Source of the DNA: Mercenaria mercenaria
Lineage: Eukaryota; Mollusca; Bivalvia; Venerida; Veneridae
DNA length: 64,000 nucleotides
Direction of reading: 5' to 3'
Assembly (NCBI RefSeq): GCF_021730395.1
Contig: NC_069362.1
Span: 39,140,501-39,204,500 of the forward strand
This document shows, piece after piece, positions 9,958-21,232 of the stretch. Position numbers and translations under genes: made by a program. The notes beneath the pieces were generated by a model. The model had not been told where the DNA came from. It was given only the letters and a program-made list of their open reading frames with translations, and ran no database searches. Numbering within the stretch: the first letter of the stretch is position 1; every line of letters starts with the position of its first letter.

Positions 9958-12523
9958 TAAAGTTAGATCCCCACCTAACGATCTTGCTGAGATGTCTGTT
10001 GGTAGTGATTCTATCGATCAATGTGTGAAACAATTCGGAGACGAAATTAAGAGACTTCTTGATATACACGCGCCCATGAAAGAAAAAATGCAAATATAGA
10101 GCTCCGAAACCCTGGTTCAGTGAAGAGATTCATTCCATGAAACGACTGGTACGTATATAGATCCGAGAAATTGTGGAGGAAATTTCGCCAACCCAGTGAT
10201 TATGAAATTTTCAAGTCACGACTAAATAAATATCACTATTCTCTTAAACGTGAGAAAGAAGTAACTCTGAGCCATAAAGTACTTGAATCCAAAGGAGATT
10301 AAAAAAAAACTCTATCGGTTTGTTAAAGATCTAACTGGAATCAAGTCGGAAACCTCAATGTCAACTGTTGAGGACGGAAGTAGTCCCGCTGATAAGTTTG
10401 TCGACCATTTTTTGGCTAAGATCAAACAGATTAGAGAGTCCCTGGAAGATTTTGATAACTATAAGCCAGCTGCGAAAGACGTGCCATATTTCGAAAATTT
10501 TGAGGAACTTTCAAAGGATGAAATCAGCAAGCTTATCTGTCAATTACAAACAAAGGCCTCTGAACTTGACATTTTTCCTACACAAGTGTTAAAGTCATTT
10601 CTAAACGTGCTGTTGCCTCCTATTACTAGGCTAGTGAATCTTTCCCTAACTCGCGGAGTTTTTCCAACTAGATGGAAAAGGGCGATTGTAAGACCACTTT
10701 TGAAAAAGTCTGGCCTTGAATGAAAATTTGCCAATTATCGTCCAGTCAGCAATTTGTCATTTTTGACAAAGTTAATTGAAAAATCAGCATTGTATAGACT
10801 TAATAAGCATGTTAATGAGCATAACCTCCTCCCAAAGAACAACGAACCAATCCGCTTATAGACAGTTCAACTCATGTGAGTCTGCTCTACTCAGGCTTGT
10901 GAACGATTTACTTTAGGGAATGGAACGGCAAGAGGTTACAGCACAAATAGCTATAGACCTTAATGCTGCGTTTGACACGATCGGTCATGACATTCTCATT
11001 GATGTGTTAATTATCCAACATGGCATTCGTGGTTCAGCATTTGAATGGGTTGACTCGTACCTGCGACCGCGAAGCTGTTGTGTGAGGGAGAATGAAACAT
11101 TGTCATCTCAACGTGAACTGAAATTTAGTGTTCACAAGGAAGTTGTTTGGGCCCCTAGCTCTATCTGACGTATGCGGGAACTCATTTTGACATTATGCCA
11201 CCATTTATCTCCGTCTTTGGATTTGCAGATGATCACACGGCCAATACGCGTTTCAGACCAACAGCAATCACAGAAGAGGCCGCATTTCACGATCTCCTTA
11301 TCGGAGATTGGATGAACAAGAATAAACAAAAAATGAATGCATCTAAAACAGAGTTTATCATGTTTGGCAGTCGCCCCCAACTGAATAATTGTAACACCAA
11401 AAAAATGATATAAAGTGGGGATAAAATTGAATTTCCAGAATTGTATCAGATAAATTTGGGGCCTTTTCTCGATGGCACTTTTAAGAGCATGTGAAAAGAA
11501 AGTGCCAAACTGCAATGTTTAACTATTTTAAGATCAAAAGTATTCGGAAATATTTAATTTAAGTAGCCACAGAGGTTTTAATTCTTTCATTGGTGATTTC
11601 CCACTTAGTTTATTGCAACGTTATTCTCTATGGAATCACTCAGAACGAATTAAGTAATTACAACGTATCCAGAATATGTGTGCTAAACTTGTTCTTGGTC
11701 GCAGTAGGTACGAAAGTTCAAATGAGCCGTGCCATGGGAAAACCAACATAGTGGGTTTGCGACCAACATGGATCCAGACCAGCCTGCGCATTCGCGCAGT
11801 CTGGTCAGGATCCATGCTGTTCGCTTTTAAAGCCTACTGCAATTAGAGAAACCGTTAGCGAACAGCATGGATCCTGACCAGACTGCACGGATGCGCAGGC
11901 TGGTCTGGATCCATGCTGGTCGCAAACCCACTATGTTGGTTTTCCCATGGCACGGCTCAAATCAGGCATTGTATGATCTGCACTGGTTACCCAATCAAGG
12001 TAAGAATTAACTTTAAGATTTTTACTTATATGTACAACTGTTTTGTTGGAAATGCCCCTCAATACCTGATTGATCTGTTGACTAGTAAAGTCCCGAAACG
12101 CACACTGCGATCTTCAGAATCATCAGCAAGTTGCTATGTTGTTCCTTACAACAAGAGAAAGACCTTCAGTGACAAAAGTTTCAGCACTGTCGGACATAAG
12201 CTCTGGAATGAACTGCCTTTGAACTTAAGACAAACTGTATCAGTGAACATATTCAAGAAACATTTGAAAACTTATTTCTTCAGAGATTACTTTACATTAT
12301 TTTAAAATTGTAGTCATAGTAGAGCAATGACGTTGACATTACTATAATATTATGTTGTGCATGTTAGCTTTCACGACTGACTATTTGAGGCTTACATGTG
12401 TATTAATGTAATAATTGTTGTTTTATTATCATTTACCTGTTTATTATTGTACAACGTCGCTGAATGTTTTATATGTAGATGCAGGCGTTTAAGTAAATAA
12501 ACAAGTTTCAAGTTTCAAGTTTC
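9958..12523 (+). mobile_element. CR1/L2-type LINE, 5'-truncated and decayed
   Basis: A non-LTR retrotransposon. The endonuclease-to-RT linker is recognisable from about 9990 (HAPMKEK, KPWFSEEIH-like). The reverse transcriptase follows: NYRPVSNLSFLTKLIE at about 10733-10780, motif A IDLNAAFDTIGHDIL at about 10947-10995, and motif C FGFADDH at about 11215-11235. The C-terminal domain follows (about 11990-12305, ending KTFSDKSFSTVGHKLWNELP...FFRDYF and a stop). The frame is broken several times (for example between 10723 and 10920, and after 11168), so it is inactive. The 3' end is a (CAAGTTT)n microsatellite at 12502-12523, the short-repeat tail usual for CR1-like LINEs. The MITE at 11724-11958 is inserted within it. 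Confidence 0.88.
11724..11958. mobile_element. Palindromic MITE, longer copy, nested in LINE
   Basis: 235 bp with ends GAGCCGTGCCATGGGAAAAC and GTTTTCCCATGGCACGGCTC, perfect inverted complements. The direct duplication AAAT lies on both sides (11720-11723 and 11959-11962). Nearly the whole element folds back on itself, with arms carrying GACCAGCCTGCGCA and CTGTTCGC blocks. It is the same family as 6740-6924. It interrupts the LINE, so it inserted after the LINE did. Confidence 0.95.
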
Positions 12524-12940
12524 TTGGACAGCATTTGACAAAGACCTGCGAGTTTTAAACTGAGGTATAAGCTTGAAAATAGCCTGATAGGGTACATACA
12601 AACATTAATATATTATATGTCGATGTTGGAAATATAGAAATTCACAACGCACCCGAAAGATTTCTTATACTGACGTGGCAAGTACAATGGCCAATCAAAG
12701 ATGGTGAAGATTTGTCTGACCGTTTTGTTTGGCAGAGACTGGTAAATCATATGGCTTGATTGAAAAAATATTATGCTGGTAAATGCTAATGACTGTCAAA
12801 CAATACAGAATCGTTTAAATATCATATTGAAGCATTACTACTCAGTGTTTTCTGAGGACACTAGGAAAGTTAAAGGTAAGCAAGCTTACATACCACTTGA
12901 CAGGTTATAGGAACAAAGAACAATTTCAATGGCCGTGGCA
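12524..12940. other. No gene recognised; one short unexplained open frame
   Basis: A frame open from about 12592 to 12756 on the plus strand has a protein-like composition (it includes FVWQRLVNHMA), but I cannot match it to a family and it stops on both sides. It may be remains of another mobile element. Confidence 0.3.
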
Positions 12941-12965
12941 AGTATAGGAGCTTTGCATTTCGAAA

Positions 12966-13240
12966 CGCGAGATTTAATTGTTTTTGTTACGGTGTCGTAA
13001 CACACCACACATTACAATCAACGAGTCTCCCGCGAAACGTTTCCTGGGTAGAAATGTGAGATGTAGGCTAGATCTTGTCAGACCTGAAACAAAACGATAT
13101 GTGTCTGATAAGCAAATTACATCTTCAATTTTTGATGACGGAAATACCGTGATTTCGAAATCGACGAAATGAGTTAATGCGTGGTTACTGATTACCGGGA
13201 TAAGGTGTCTCCCCGGTATTGAAGTATTTCCGGGTCGTTG
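12966..13240 (+). mobile_element. Ty3/Gypsy-like LTR retrotransposon fossil, integrase fragment
   Basis: The translation resembles the C-terminal part of a Ty3/Gypsy integrase (a piece such as FLLRCRNTPHITINESPAKR, the TPH...ESPAE-like signature followed by the GR-R-RLDL block). Only this small part of the polyprotein is recognisable. The fossil is broken and lacks visible LTRs, gag, protease and reverse transcriptase. Age looks old. An overlapping open frame on the other strand is a shadow. Confidence 0.6.
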
Positions 13241-13628
13241 TATCCTAGGAAGTAGTTCACAATTTGAAGCCAATTCTATTTTGACTTGTTTTAATAAATT
13301 CCAAGTGTTTTTATTGGCACTATATACACTTTGTGTCATTTCTGATGTTTTTAACAGTTGTTTTGTCTGTGTTTTTCAGGACTATATTTCTGTGCAGAAG
13401 GATTAAAAAACTACTCCAGACCGGCGGCTATGGCAGATGTGTGTGGGAAATTTAATTTGAACATTGACTGAATACGTTGATGTGTAGCAAAAAAAGTTCA
13501 TCGTTGATGATAGCGTTTTTCTATGCTATATTGACCGGGACAGTGTTAATCTTCAGAATGCTGTAATTTTGTTGTGAATTCACAATCCATGTCCAAAAGA
13601 GCTTATACAGATATTACAGAGACATGTA

Positions 13629-13671
13629 AAAAAAAAAAAAAAAAAAAAAAACAACAAAAAAAAAAAAAAAA
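13629..13671. repeat. Poly(A)-rich simple repeat
   Basis: Two long A runs separated by a few C-containing bases. Confidence 0.9.
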
Positions 13672-13699
13672 CAGAATCCTTATTGCGTTGAAAATTCGA

Positions 13700-14150
13700 A
13701 TTTCAGTATTGCCTTAAAACACGAACCAAACCCAAGTGATAAATCTTAAGTGTTTCTCATAGAATATATCCGATCCGAATATACATTAAAAACGTTTGAC
13801 CCTACTTTAAATTAATCTCTTGTATTACGTAACCATCCGCAAGACTTTGTTTTCGTACAAATACATTAAGAAAATATTATCTGAGCATTTAAAAGTGTAT
13901 TTTATATCGATACGTTTTTACAATTTTGAATATCCGTTTTAAAGTTTCATAAACTTCTCAGATTCAGAAATTAAATATTTGGCAAGCACACCCGTGCATA
14001 CTAAACATTTGAATGTAGGTTTGTCTATACGCAGTTGCACATTCACACTTAACAGTATAGATTTTAAAAACATTTTGACTGGACATGATAAAGAACGAAA
14101 TAGCTGGTGAAACGTGAGTACCAAATTTCTAATATTTGAATATAATCAGA
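13700..14150. repeat. Segmental duplication block, copy A
   Basis: Matches 30270-30545 plus 32748-32960. Shared stretches include AAACACGA...CCCAAGTGAT, CATAAACTTCTCA-ATTCAGAAAT, CTAAACATTTGAAT and GAAACGTGAGTA. In the second copy the homology is split by the long-TIR element at 30549-32623. This is the left-most block that I can match in the A/B duplication. Confidence 0.7.
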
Positions 14151-14198
14151 CTTGAAGTATGAACTTTACTTGTAACGGTAAATTTGATTAAGCAAAGA

Positions 14199-15115
14199 GT
14201 GTATTAATAGAGCAAGCTAGAAAAGCCATGTTTGGTGTTCTACAAAAACCCAGGAAGTTGGCATTACCTTTAAATATGCAAGTACAGTTATTTGACAGTA
14301 TGGTAGCGCCAATAACATTTTATGGTCCTGAAGATTATGGATTTGAAAAGTGTGATGTAATAGAGTCTCTATCCATTCAGTTTTACAAATATATACTTTA
14401 TTTTAAGAAAACCACACCAACCTGTATACTTATAGTGAGTTGGGTAGATATCCAGCTGAAATTCTTATCAAAGCCAGAATGGTTGGTTTCTGGAAAAGTA
14501 AGTGGTAAACAAGGTAAGATATCTGCTATTTAATATATAAACTCCTGTTACATTTACATACTTCTGATGTTTTTCACTCAAAATTGTAGATGCTTTGAAT
14601 TATTGTGGTTTTTCGGGTTACTGGCTAAACCAGTTTGTAGATAAAAATTGCAATCTTGCAAAAATGGTGAAGAACAGGTTATGTGATCAGTTTAAGCAAA
14701 ATTGGTATAACTCTATATATGTAATGCCTAAGTGTTTAAATTATAGTATATTTAAAACATCTCATTGTTTTGAATATAATGTGAGTATACTGCCGACTGG
14801 TCTTAGAATAAGTTTGAGTAAGTTTAGATGTGTTTATCATAAACTACCAGTAGAAAAAAGGTCGTTTTCTTGGTATCATAAGGGATGATCGCATATGTGA
14901 GTTATGTAGTATTAACAAATTTGGGGATGAGTACCACTACATTTTGAATGTCATTATTTTAGAAAAGAAAGAAAGAAATATATTCCTACTGATTTTATTA
15001 AAAACCAAAACACTGATAAAATGAATGCTCTGTTTAATTCGGAAAATGTAAGTATATTATTCAGGTTGGCAAAATTCTGTAAAATTATACTATCTAAATT
15101 TCAATAATGTCTTCC
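14199..15115 (+). mobile_element. LINE 3' remnant (second LINE type)
   Basis: The translation gives the C-terminal region of a non-LTR retrotransposon. The RT-thumb part is ARKAMFGVLQKPRKL...LFDSMVAPITFYG at about 14214-14330, followed by NRLCDQFKQNWY and FKTSHCFE...LRISLSKFRC at about 14670-14840, then a cysteine/histidine region ending near 15100 (SLFNSENV-like). The same wording recurs in the LINE at 46830-49025. The 5' two-thirds are missing and the frame is broken after about 14530 and after 14888. Confidence 0.8.
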
Positions 15116-15370
15116 TGTTAATAACACACCTATCTGTAATTTTATTTAAAAGTAAACCTTAACACTATTAAGTGAGAACATTATTGTAATTCAGGAAATA
15201 TAGGTATATTACTGAGGTTAACAAAATTCTGCAAATAATGCTAATATCTGATTTCAACAGTGTCTTCCTTTTAATTACAAACTTGTCTTTAAATGTTAAT
15301 TGACTGATTCTTATTAAAAATGTAACGTTATAAAAGTGAAAGTTTTGTTTAATTCTGGAAATGTCTCAGC
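15030..15370 (+). repeat. Partial tandem duplication of LINE 3' end
   Basis: The segment GTTTAATTCGGAAAATGTAA...CAAAATTCTG...TGTCTTCCTGTTAAT recurs in diverged form at about 15190-15290 and begins again near 15345, so the LINE end is repeated about 2.3 times with a period near 155 bp. Confidence 0.6.
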
Positions 15371-15620
15371 CTCCATGCATGTTGATTTACTGTAGAACTA
15401 TATATAATAATACGAGCAGCTGGTGTGTCTATTTTACGGATTTCATAAAATCAAAGAATATGCGATAGTTTTTTATATTGTCTAAGCATAAGTATAATTA
15501 CATTGTATGTAATACCTACTCTGGAAGCCGTTCAGTACATATATCATTGTTTGCCCCACTACAGAGCTAACGTCTTACTATGACGGCCAGAATGTTGTTT
15601 GAATGCAATGGTAAAATTAA

Positions 15621-15790
15621 GAAATAATATATCTCATCCAGTGATTTGTCGTTGAATAAATCATTGTTTGGAGTTCAGATGCGAAGGAATTATATCACGA
15701 GGGCGCAGCCCGAACGATATAATACTACGCATCTGAACGACAAACAATGATTTATTCAAGAGCAAATCACTAAATGAGATGTATTATTTC
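15621..15790. mobile_element. Large palindrome, hairpin MITE
   Basis: Two arms of about 80 bp are inverted complements (GAAATAATATATCTCATCCA against TGAGATGTATTATTTC; AATAAATCATTGTTTG against CAAACAATGATTTATT; TTCAGATGCG against CGCATCTGAA). They meet at a GC-rich tip, GAGGGCGCAGCCC. A near repeat (CAGAATGTTGTTT...ATGGTAAAATT) brackets the region at about 15591-15619 and 16003-16034. The paralogous block near 37735 has this sequence once and lacks the palindrome, so it is an insertion specific to copy A. Confidence 0.8.
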
Positions 15791-15999
15791 GATTCTAACA
15801 CGTTACAAAAGATTTTTAAATACATCCTTGACGACATTCATTAAATATTTGCCCGTTTTCAATCGGTTTCTTTTCCAGCGCGCAGCTATGCCATTTTTAC
15901 GCCATGACGTAATAATTTTTGACGTCATAAAAAGTGATTGTTGTATAAAAATTCCCCTGTTTTCTGCCTTCTTTGTTTAATAGGAAAATGAATCTGATC

Positions 16000-16330
16000 G
16001 TGTCAGAATGTTGTTTAAGCGCAGTGGTAAAATTGTCTTACAAGCAGTAGATACACAATGTAAGTGAAAGTATATTCAATGCAATTTTCGTTTGGGTGTA
16101 TTGCTAGATGAAATTACTCATATAAGCACAACAACTTTCTAAAAAAAGATATTTCGGCTACTTTAAACCCTATCAAAATTTTCTATTTGAAAAATATGTA
16201 TTATTTTGTAACCTGTGATAAAATGTTTGAGGTGATGTCGTATCCCTATAAAGATATGCGTGGAGTTTGAAAACATTCAAGTCAAGTATGTAGTTACCAA
16301 AACACTTTCACAGAATTTATAGAAATCTAT
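16000..16330. repeat. Segmental duplication block, copy A
   Basis: Matches about 37720-38010: AAAGTATATTCAATGCAATT, GGGTGTATTG-TAGA, GACAAAAT-TTTGAGGT, GTGTGGAGTTTGAAAAC. Further matches continue to about 16700 (38360). Confidence 0.75.
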
Positions 16331-16746
16331 GTTAAACAGGGGAATAATTTTGACAAAATAAAATTTAGAGTTTTGTAACATGCCCTATTTGGTAATCTCA
16401 TGTTTTTAGTTTCCGAGCTCCGGCTTACATGCAAAAATTTAACCAATCTTTCTATGTAACAAGAGGCATAATTTTAACAAAACTTAAATAGAGTTATGTA
16501 ACCTGTCCTGTGAGGTACTCCCATGGTGACAATAGTGGAGTTCGAAAGCATTTAGTGCAGTAATTACTTGTAAATCTGCAGACATGCCAAGCTTTTATCG
16601 CACATACGCCAACGCGGACACAGAGTCCGGTGAAAGGGAGAAAGGTGACAAAAATTTATATTGGTCGACCTTGTACAGACATTACAGCTGAAATAGTTAT
16701 AGAAAAAATGTTACATATATAGAAACAAACAAAAAGTATTTAAAAG

Positions 16747-16791
<45 letters not shown>

Positions 16792-16801
16792 ACACACACA
16801 C
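16747..16801. repeat. Poly(A)/(CA)n simple repeat
   Basis: A run of about 44 A followed by five or six CA units. Confidence 0.95.
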
Positions 16802-17047
16802 AATAAAAAAAAAGATAAAACAAATAAAAATAAAAATTAAACACAAAACTGTTATTCTAAATTCTAACGATGATACATTACATTTGTATCATTTGTCATT
16901 TCAAAGATTAAATTTTTATTCCTTTACAGATTTAGAACGAACAAAAATTGAAATATCTACCCCTTTTTGCAATAACGGGTATCTGGAAACATTTTGGAAA
17001 TGCAAAATGTGCACTTTTACAAAAAGGTCTTAACGTAGTGTAACTTT

Positions 17048-17145
17048 CTGTTAGGGTAAGTAGGGGCACCTGGGGTCTTCCTCCACATCGGGAAACAGGG
17101 AAAAGGGTATGACCATAATTGTGTCGGTGCGACATTAAAACCAGA
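17048..17145 (+). mobile_element. SINE 3' fragment
   Basis: Contains the tail signature of the Ser/Leu-like SINE: GGGGCACCTGGGGTCTTCCT then TGTCGGTGCGACATTAAA. The tRNA-like head is absent. Confidence 0.75.
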
Positions 17146-17171
17146 CACAAAACGAAATCAAGCGGGCAAAA

Positions 17172-17380
17172 ATAACAGCAGACTCTATTTAATAGTCTTT
17201 TCATGAGGTTTAACACTCATAACCACCCCCAGCACAAGCGTTAGCGGTTCTCCATGATAAAAATCATTGAATGGACCTCATAATCCCAAAGGACCAGGTA
17301 ATACAATAACGTTGTCTCCTTGCTAAAGAAAACAATGTGTCTGCAATCGTTTGTCCGTGATCCCGGACATTGGCCCGTGA
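17172..17380 (+). repeat. Locus-dispersed repeat (CTCNGTTT...GAG), copy A block
   Basis: GCAGACTCTATTTAATAGTC...CCCAAAGGACCAG-AATACA-TAAC-TTGTC...TTTGTCCGTGATCCCGGACA matches 39005-39205 over about 200 bp. Related heads also occur at about 36470, 49055, 50895 and 54250. Confidence 0.7.
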
Positions 17381-17734
17381 AAAATTAACATATTTGCACG
17401 AGTGTGTGAGTGGAGGCCAATAACAGGTTCTCTAATCTCTGTGTATGTTTCATATGTTAAATAGTATCAAGTTCCTGTTACGTTTCCTCTTTATGCTCTT
17501 AAATCTAACAAGAAATATCTTTAAAAATGATGGTCGGCGAATTGTAATAAGGAAAGAAGTTTATGAATTTTTCATCTAACATTCATCTTTCATCTAACAT
17601 TTTTCAAATTACAAAACTAAACACCGCACTTTAACAATTTAAATGGTTCTCTTTTAATTTTTCGCAAAGGTTTCGTAGGGTTGCAATTTTGTTTCGTTTA
17701 TCCTTAGACGAATAATTACAGCAGTAGGCCTAAT

Positions 17735-18180
17735 TTGATGAAGATTCATGAAGCGGTTCATGAGAAGAGGTCATTAAACGCGTTTATATTTTTAGCTAAA
17801 TTGATCCCTATCCCCATTTGTAACAAAATAGCAGGAGACCTTACGATATTGTTACACATCGAGTTTGATAAAATCCATTACATTTTAGTGGTTAATGCGA
17901 AGAAAGGCATATCTACTTTTAGCTATAGTGGTCCCTAATAGGGCCCAAGTTCCTATATAAAATAATTTGGAAGAGGACCTTATAATGATGCTCCAGACCA
18001 AGTATGACAAAGATCCACCAAGCTGTTCATGAGACGCTGTATAAAGGCATTTCTAGTTTTAGCTCTAGCAGCCCCTAAAAGGGGTTAAATGTACCAGCTG
18101 AACAAAGTTGGCTGCGGGCCTAATAAAGATGCTACAAATCAAGTTTGATTAGAATACATGAGAAAAAATCAATTAAAGGA
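17735..18180. repeat. Diverged tandem repeat, about 128-bp period, three copies
   Basis: Each unit holds a GGCATTTCTAGTTTTAGCTC-like start, then a GGTCCCTAATAGGGCC or GCCCCTAAAAGGGG hairpin, a GACCTTATAATGATGCT-like part and CAAGTATGACAAAGATCC. This is a repeat type I recognise from bivalve genomes. The short open frame at its left end is not a gene. Confidence 0.65.
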
Positions 18181-18199
18181 TTTTTTTATTATTTATTTT

Positions 18200-19859
18200 T
18201 ATTTATTTCTGAAATAGGCAAACTGATCCCGCTTTAACAAATGCATATTCGCTATTCATGAATCTTTGGACAATGACGTCACACCTATAAAAAAGTGAAG
18301 GTCAAGCAAAACATACAATTGTAATTATTTCAATATTTCTGTTTCATAAGCAAAGTTTGACCGTAGTCATACCACATAGATAAACTGTATGCAGCGTACC
18401 TTCATTTCAGAGTAATGAGATTCAGTCATTATATAGCATATATATAATAAAACAGATTTCAACTGAGTTCAATATTTGCATACCATACTAAAGAAAAATA
18501 TTCATATATAATAAATCAGTTAAATAATTTATAACAAATATATCAAAGCAATCAAGTACTCATTTTAATATGCAATCTGAATAAGTCACAAAAGCAAGAA
18601 ACCTTTTCATATACAGACGACAATTGTAACAAAGAAAATCTTTTAAAAAGCACTTCTCTACATAAAAGACTCTTATCACACCCTTATTCATGTGATACGA
18701 AGACCGTATTCAGCTCTTTCTTTAATTTGATATATGTTGGTATTTGAACAGGTTTTTATCATATTTATTAAACTTACTTATCATTTTGAGATATATCAAT
18801 ATTCTTGCTAAATATACTGAGCCAAAGTTAGCTTTAAAACTGTGAACAGCGTCGTTTAGGATAAACGCTTTGTCTACATTTCACTCAGCGTAGCACAATC
18901 AACAGAGTGAAAAAAATTGACACTCTCGTCCAATCAGGCAGAGTGTTGCATAAATCTTCCATTTTGATAAATTATCTATAATGCGTTATCAAGTAGTTTG
19001 ATTTGCAAACTGAAGTCACGTGGCATAGGTAACGAAAACGAATTTAGACGGCGTCGCCGAAAAACAGTGTGTAAAGTTCATATCTTAAGAAAGAGTAACC
19101 TAACTGACTCTGCATTAAAAGGTAACCTGATGCAAATTTAAGAAATATTTTTTCGTGATATTTAAGAATGTTGTTGCACATAACTAAATCCTTATTATTG
19201 CATTAACAAATTTAATGATATATTTTTCATTTGATATTCCGTCTAGCGTTCTATTTAACTTATTCATACAGAAAAGTACTGATTTTTTCTCCAGTATGTG
19301 GCGACGTTCTTAAACACAACAAAGACACCCAGACATTGTAAAAAATTAAACAATTTCTGAAACGTATTTAAATATAATATTTTTGATAGATTGTTGCGAA
19401 AAATGGTTTAAGATAAAGTTAATATAATTTCATTTAACGTTTTTTCCCCATTCATTTTTCACGGTGCATTAACTGCATCGCACGATGAAAGAAAAGTTGT
19501 ACATCCCGTATATTTACTGTTTCATGACTGAAAAATTTTTAGACACCAAGGAATATGTACTACACAATGTAGAAATCTAAAACACGAAATATTATATATA
19601 TATAACTGCCTGAAGATATGTACAGTTGAAAGCGCTTGCAGTGAAAATTAAAATTATTGCAAAAAAAATCCTCTCAGAAGTCTAATGCTGTTTTTCCTTG
19701 GAAATTGAACTATATATATATAACTATATAGTTAATTAGCGGTTTAGTAAATATTTTCCGTGACAATTTGAAAGAAGACAATTAGCCTTACTTCATTCAC
19801 AAGATAATACTGCTGATTAACCAAAACTGCAATCTATCAAATCTGTAATTATATTCCAG
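18200..19859. other. 5' flank of transporter gene A
   Basis: AT-rich and non-coding. From about 19080 it is paralogous to the 5' flank of gene B: 19090-19180 matches 39455-39530, and 19300-19500 matches 44065-44250 (TTTTTGATAGA; GCA-TTAACTGCA-C--ACGATG). The promoter presumably lies here. No core element can be fixed. ATTCCAG directly before 19860 looks like the 3' splice site of a 5' UTR intron and is conserved in gene B. Confidence 0.5.
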
Positions 19860-19878
19860 TAAGGGAAAATCGAACACC

Positions 19879-21232
19879 ATGGTTGGTACTGTCGCAAGCA
19901 TACCAAGTGAAACCAAAGTCCGGAAGGTAAAGGCCCCTGACGGTGGAAGAGGCTGGTTTGTCGTGTTCGCTGCACTCGCTTTTAATATCATTTTCGACGG
20001 ATGCTGTAATTCATTTGGAATCCTCTTTATAAAAATTCTAGAAGAGTTTAATGAAACAAAAAGTAATACAGCATGGACAGGTTCCTTATTTTTCTCTACG
20101 CCATTATTGCTCGCACCAATAGCAGGAATGATAACAAGAAACATCGGTTCTCGTTTGGCAACGATGTTGGGAGGACTGATTGCCACAGTTGGGTTTGCAG
20201 TTGGATCACTATCTAATTCCATACCTATGTTGCTGATATTCTATGGATTAGTAGGCGGAACTAGAATGTCATTGCCCTACTTTAACTCCATCAAGGTAGT
20301 GACAGATTATTTCGATAAAAGGCTGGTTCTTGCGTCTGGTATAGCAGAGTGTGGTTCTGGACTCGGAACACTCATATTTGGTCCTTTAACAGAGTACCTC
20401 GTCACAGCGTATGAATGGAGGGGTGCTCTCTTTATAATAAGTGGGATAGCATCAAACATTATTGTTTGTGGTGCTTTGTTTTGTCCGGTAAGGCCAAATA
20501 AAAAGAAACCTAGCAGTTACAAATGTACTTCACTGTATTTCCCATGTAGTTGCTGCTTCAGTTCAAGATATCCAGAGGATATATCGGAATATACTGTCGC
20601 TGATGTACCGAATGATTGGAAACCCCGTGCCAAATTACGGCGTTTGTACTTATCCAAACTGAAAAACGTTCCGTTTTTAGTGTTTGCATTTTCAAATTTT
20701 ATAGTTACTTTCTGGTATGACGTAACTTACATTTTCATAGTTTCAAACACCGTCGACATTGGAATAAGTTTGCGAAAGACGTCTTACCTTTTGTTAATTA
20801 TCGGATTCGCCCATTTGTTTGGTATAATCGGTTATGGCGTCCTTTGTAACAGGGAGTGGATTAACCGTACGGTGGTTTATGGGCTATCTAGCGTTGTGAG
20901 CGGTGCATCTGTTCTACTAGTTCCTATATTTAAGGGATACGTTCCACTTGTAATTTTGTCGGGGTGTTTTGGATTATTTTCCGCAGCAACGGAAGCTCTG
21001 TTTTCATATGTATTGATAGATGTAGTTGGAAAGAAAGCGTTTAATTTAAACATATTTTATTTCAAACATATGTGCATATTACATTTTACAATTTACAATA
21101 TCGATATTAAACATGTTGAAAAAGGATAAGATCCGAAAGCTAAGCTTATAAAGAAAGCGTTTGACAATTTCTTCTGCGTATTCATTCTATTCACGGAAGG
21201 TGTCGCAAATCTACTCGGACCACCATTTGCCG
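19879..21232 (+). CDS. Monocarboxylate transporter-like gene A (SLC16), main coding exon, damaged
   Basis: A 12-helix major-facilitator membrane carrier of the SLC16/MCT family, which moves small carboxylates, often with a proton; the actual substrate is unknown. The start ATG has an A at -3 and is shared with gene B. The signature before helix 1 reads APDGGRGWFVVF (residues 19-30). The helix-5 signature is YFDKRLVLASGIAECGSG (about 144-161). The cytoplasmic loop between helices 6 and 7 spans about residues 203-260. Two oddities: where B and C have GGIGMS, A has GGTRMS (R129 in a glycine-rich helix), and a 120-bp insertion at 21043-21162 brings an in-frame stop (21127-21129). Translated without special splicing this gives 416 aa in place of about 459 and loses the final helix region. 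Coding homology resumes after the insertion (FDNFFC...GPPFAG) to a normal donor, G|GTATGT, at 21232. It is either a recent pseudogene or an allele with a divergent C-terminus. Confidence 0.88.
21043..21162 (+). repeat. 120-bp insertion in transporter gene A with 13-bp direct duplication
   Basis: AAAGAAAGCGTTT occurs at 21030-21042 and again at 21150-21162. The 107 bases between have no counterpart in genes B or C. The size is a multiple of three, but a stop falls inside. No register with GT-AG ends removes exactly 120 bases, so it is not a simple canonical intron. The inserted bases are AT-rich and match no element I know. Confidence 0.85.

Noticed and set aside
12592-12756. Short protein-like open frame
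   Set aside because: Cannot be linked to any family or splice structure; noted only as a possible mobile-element remnant.
12966-13339. 121-codon minus-strand open frame as a gene
   Set aside because: It is antisense to the integrase-like fossil and resembles nothing.
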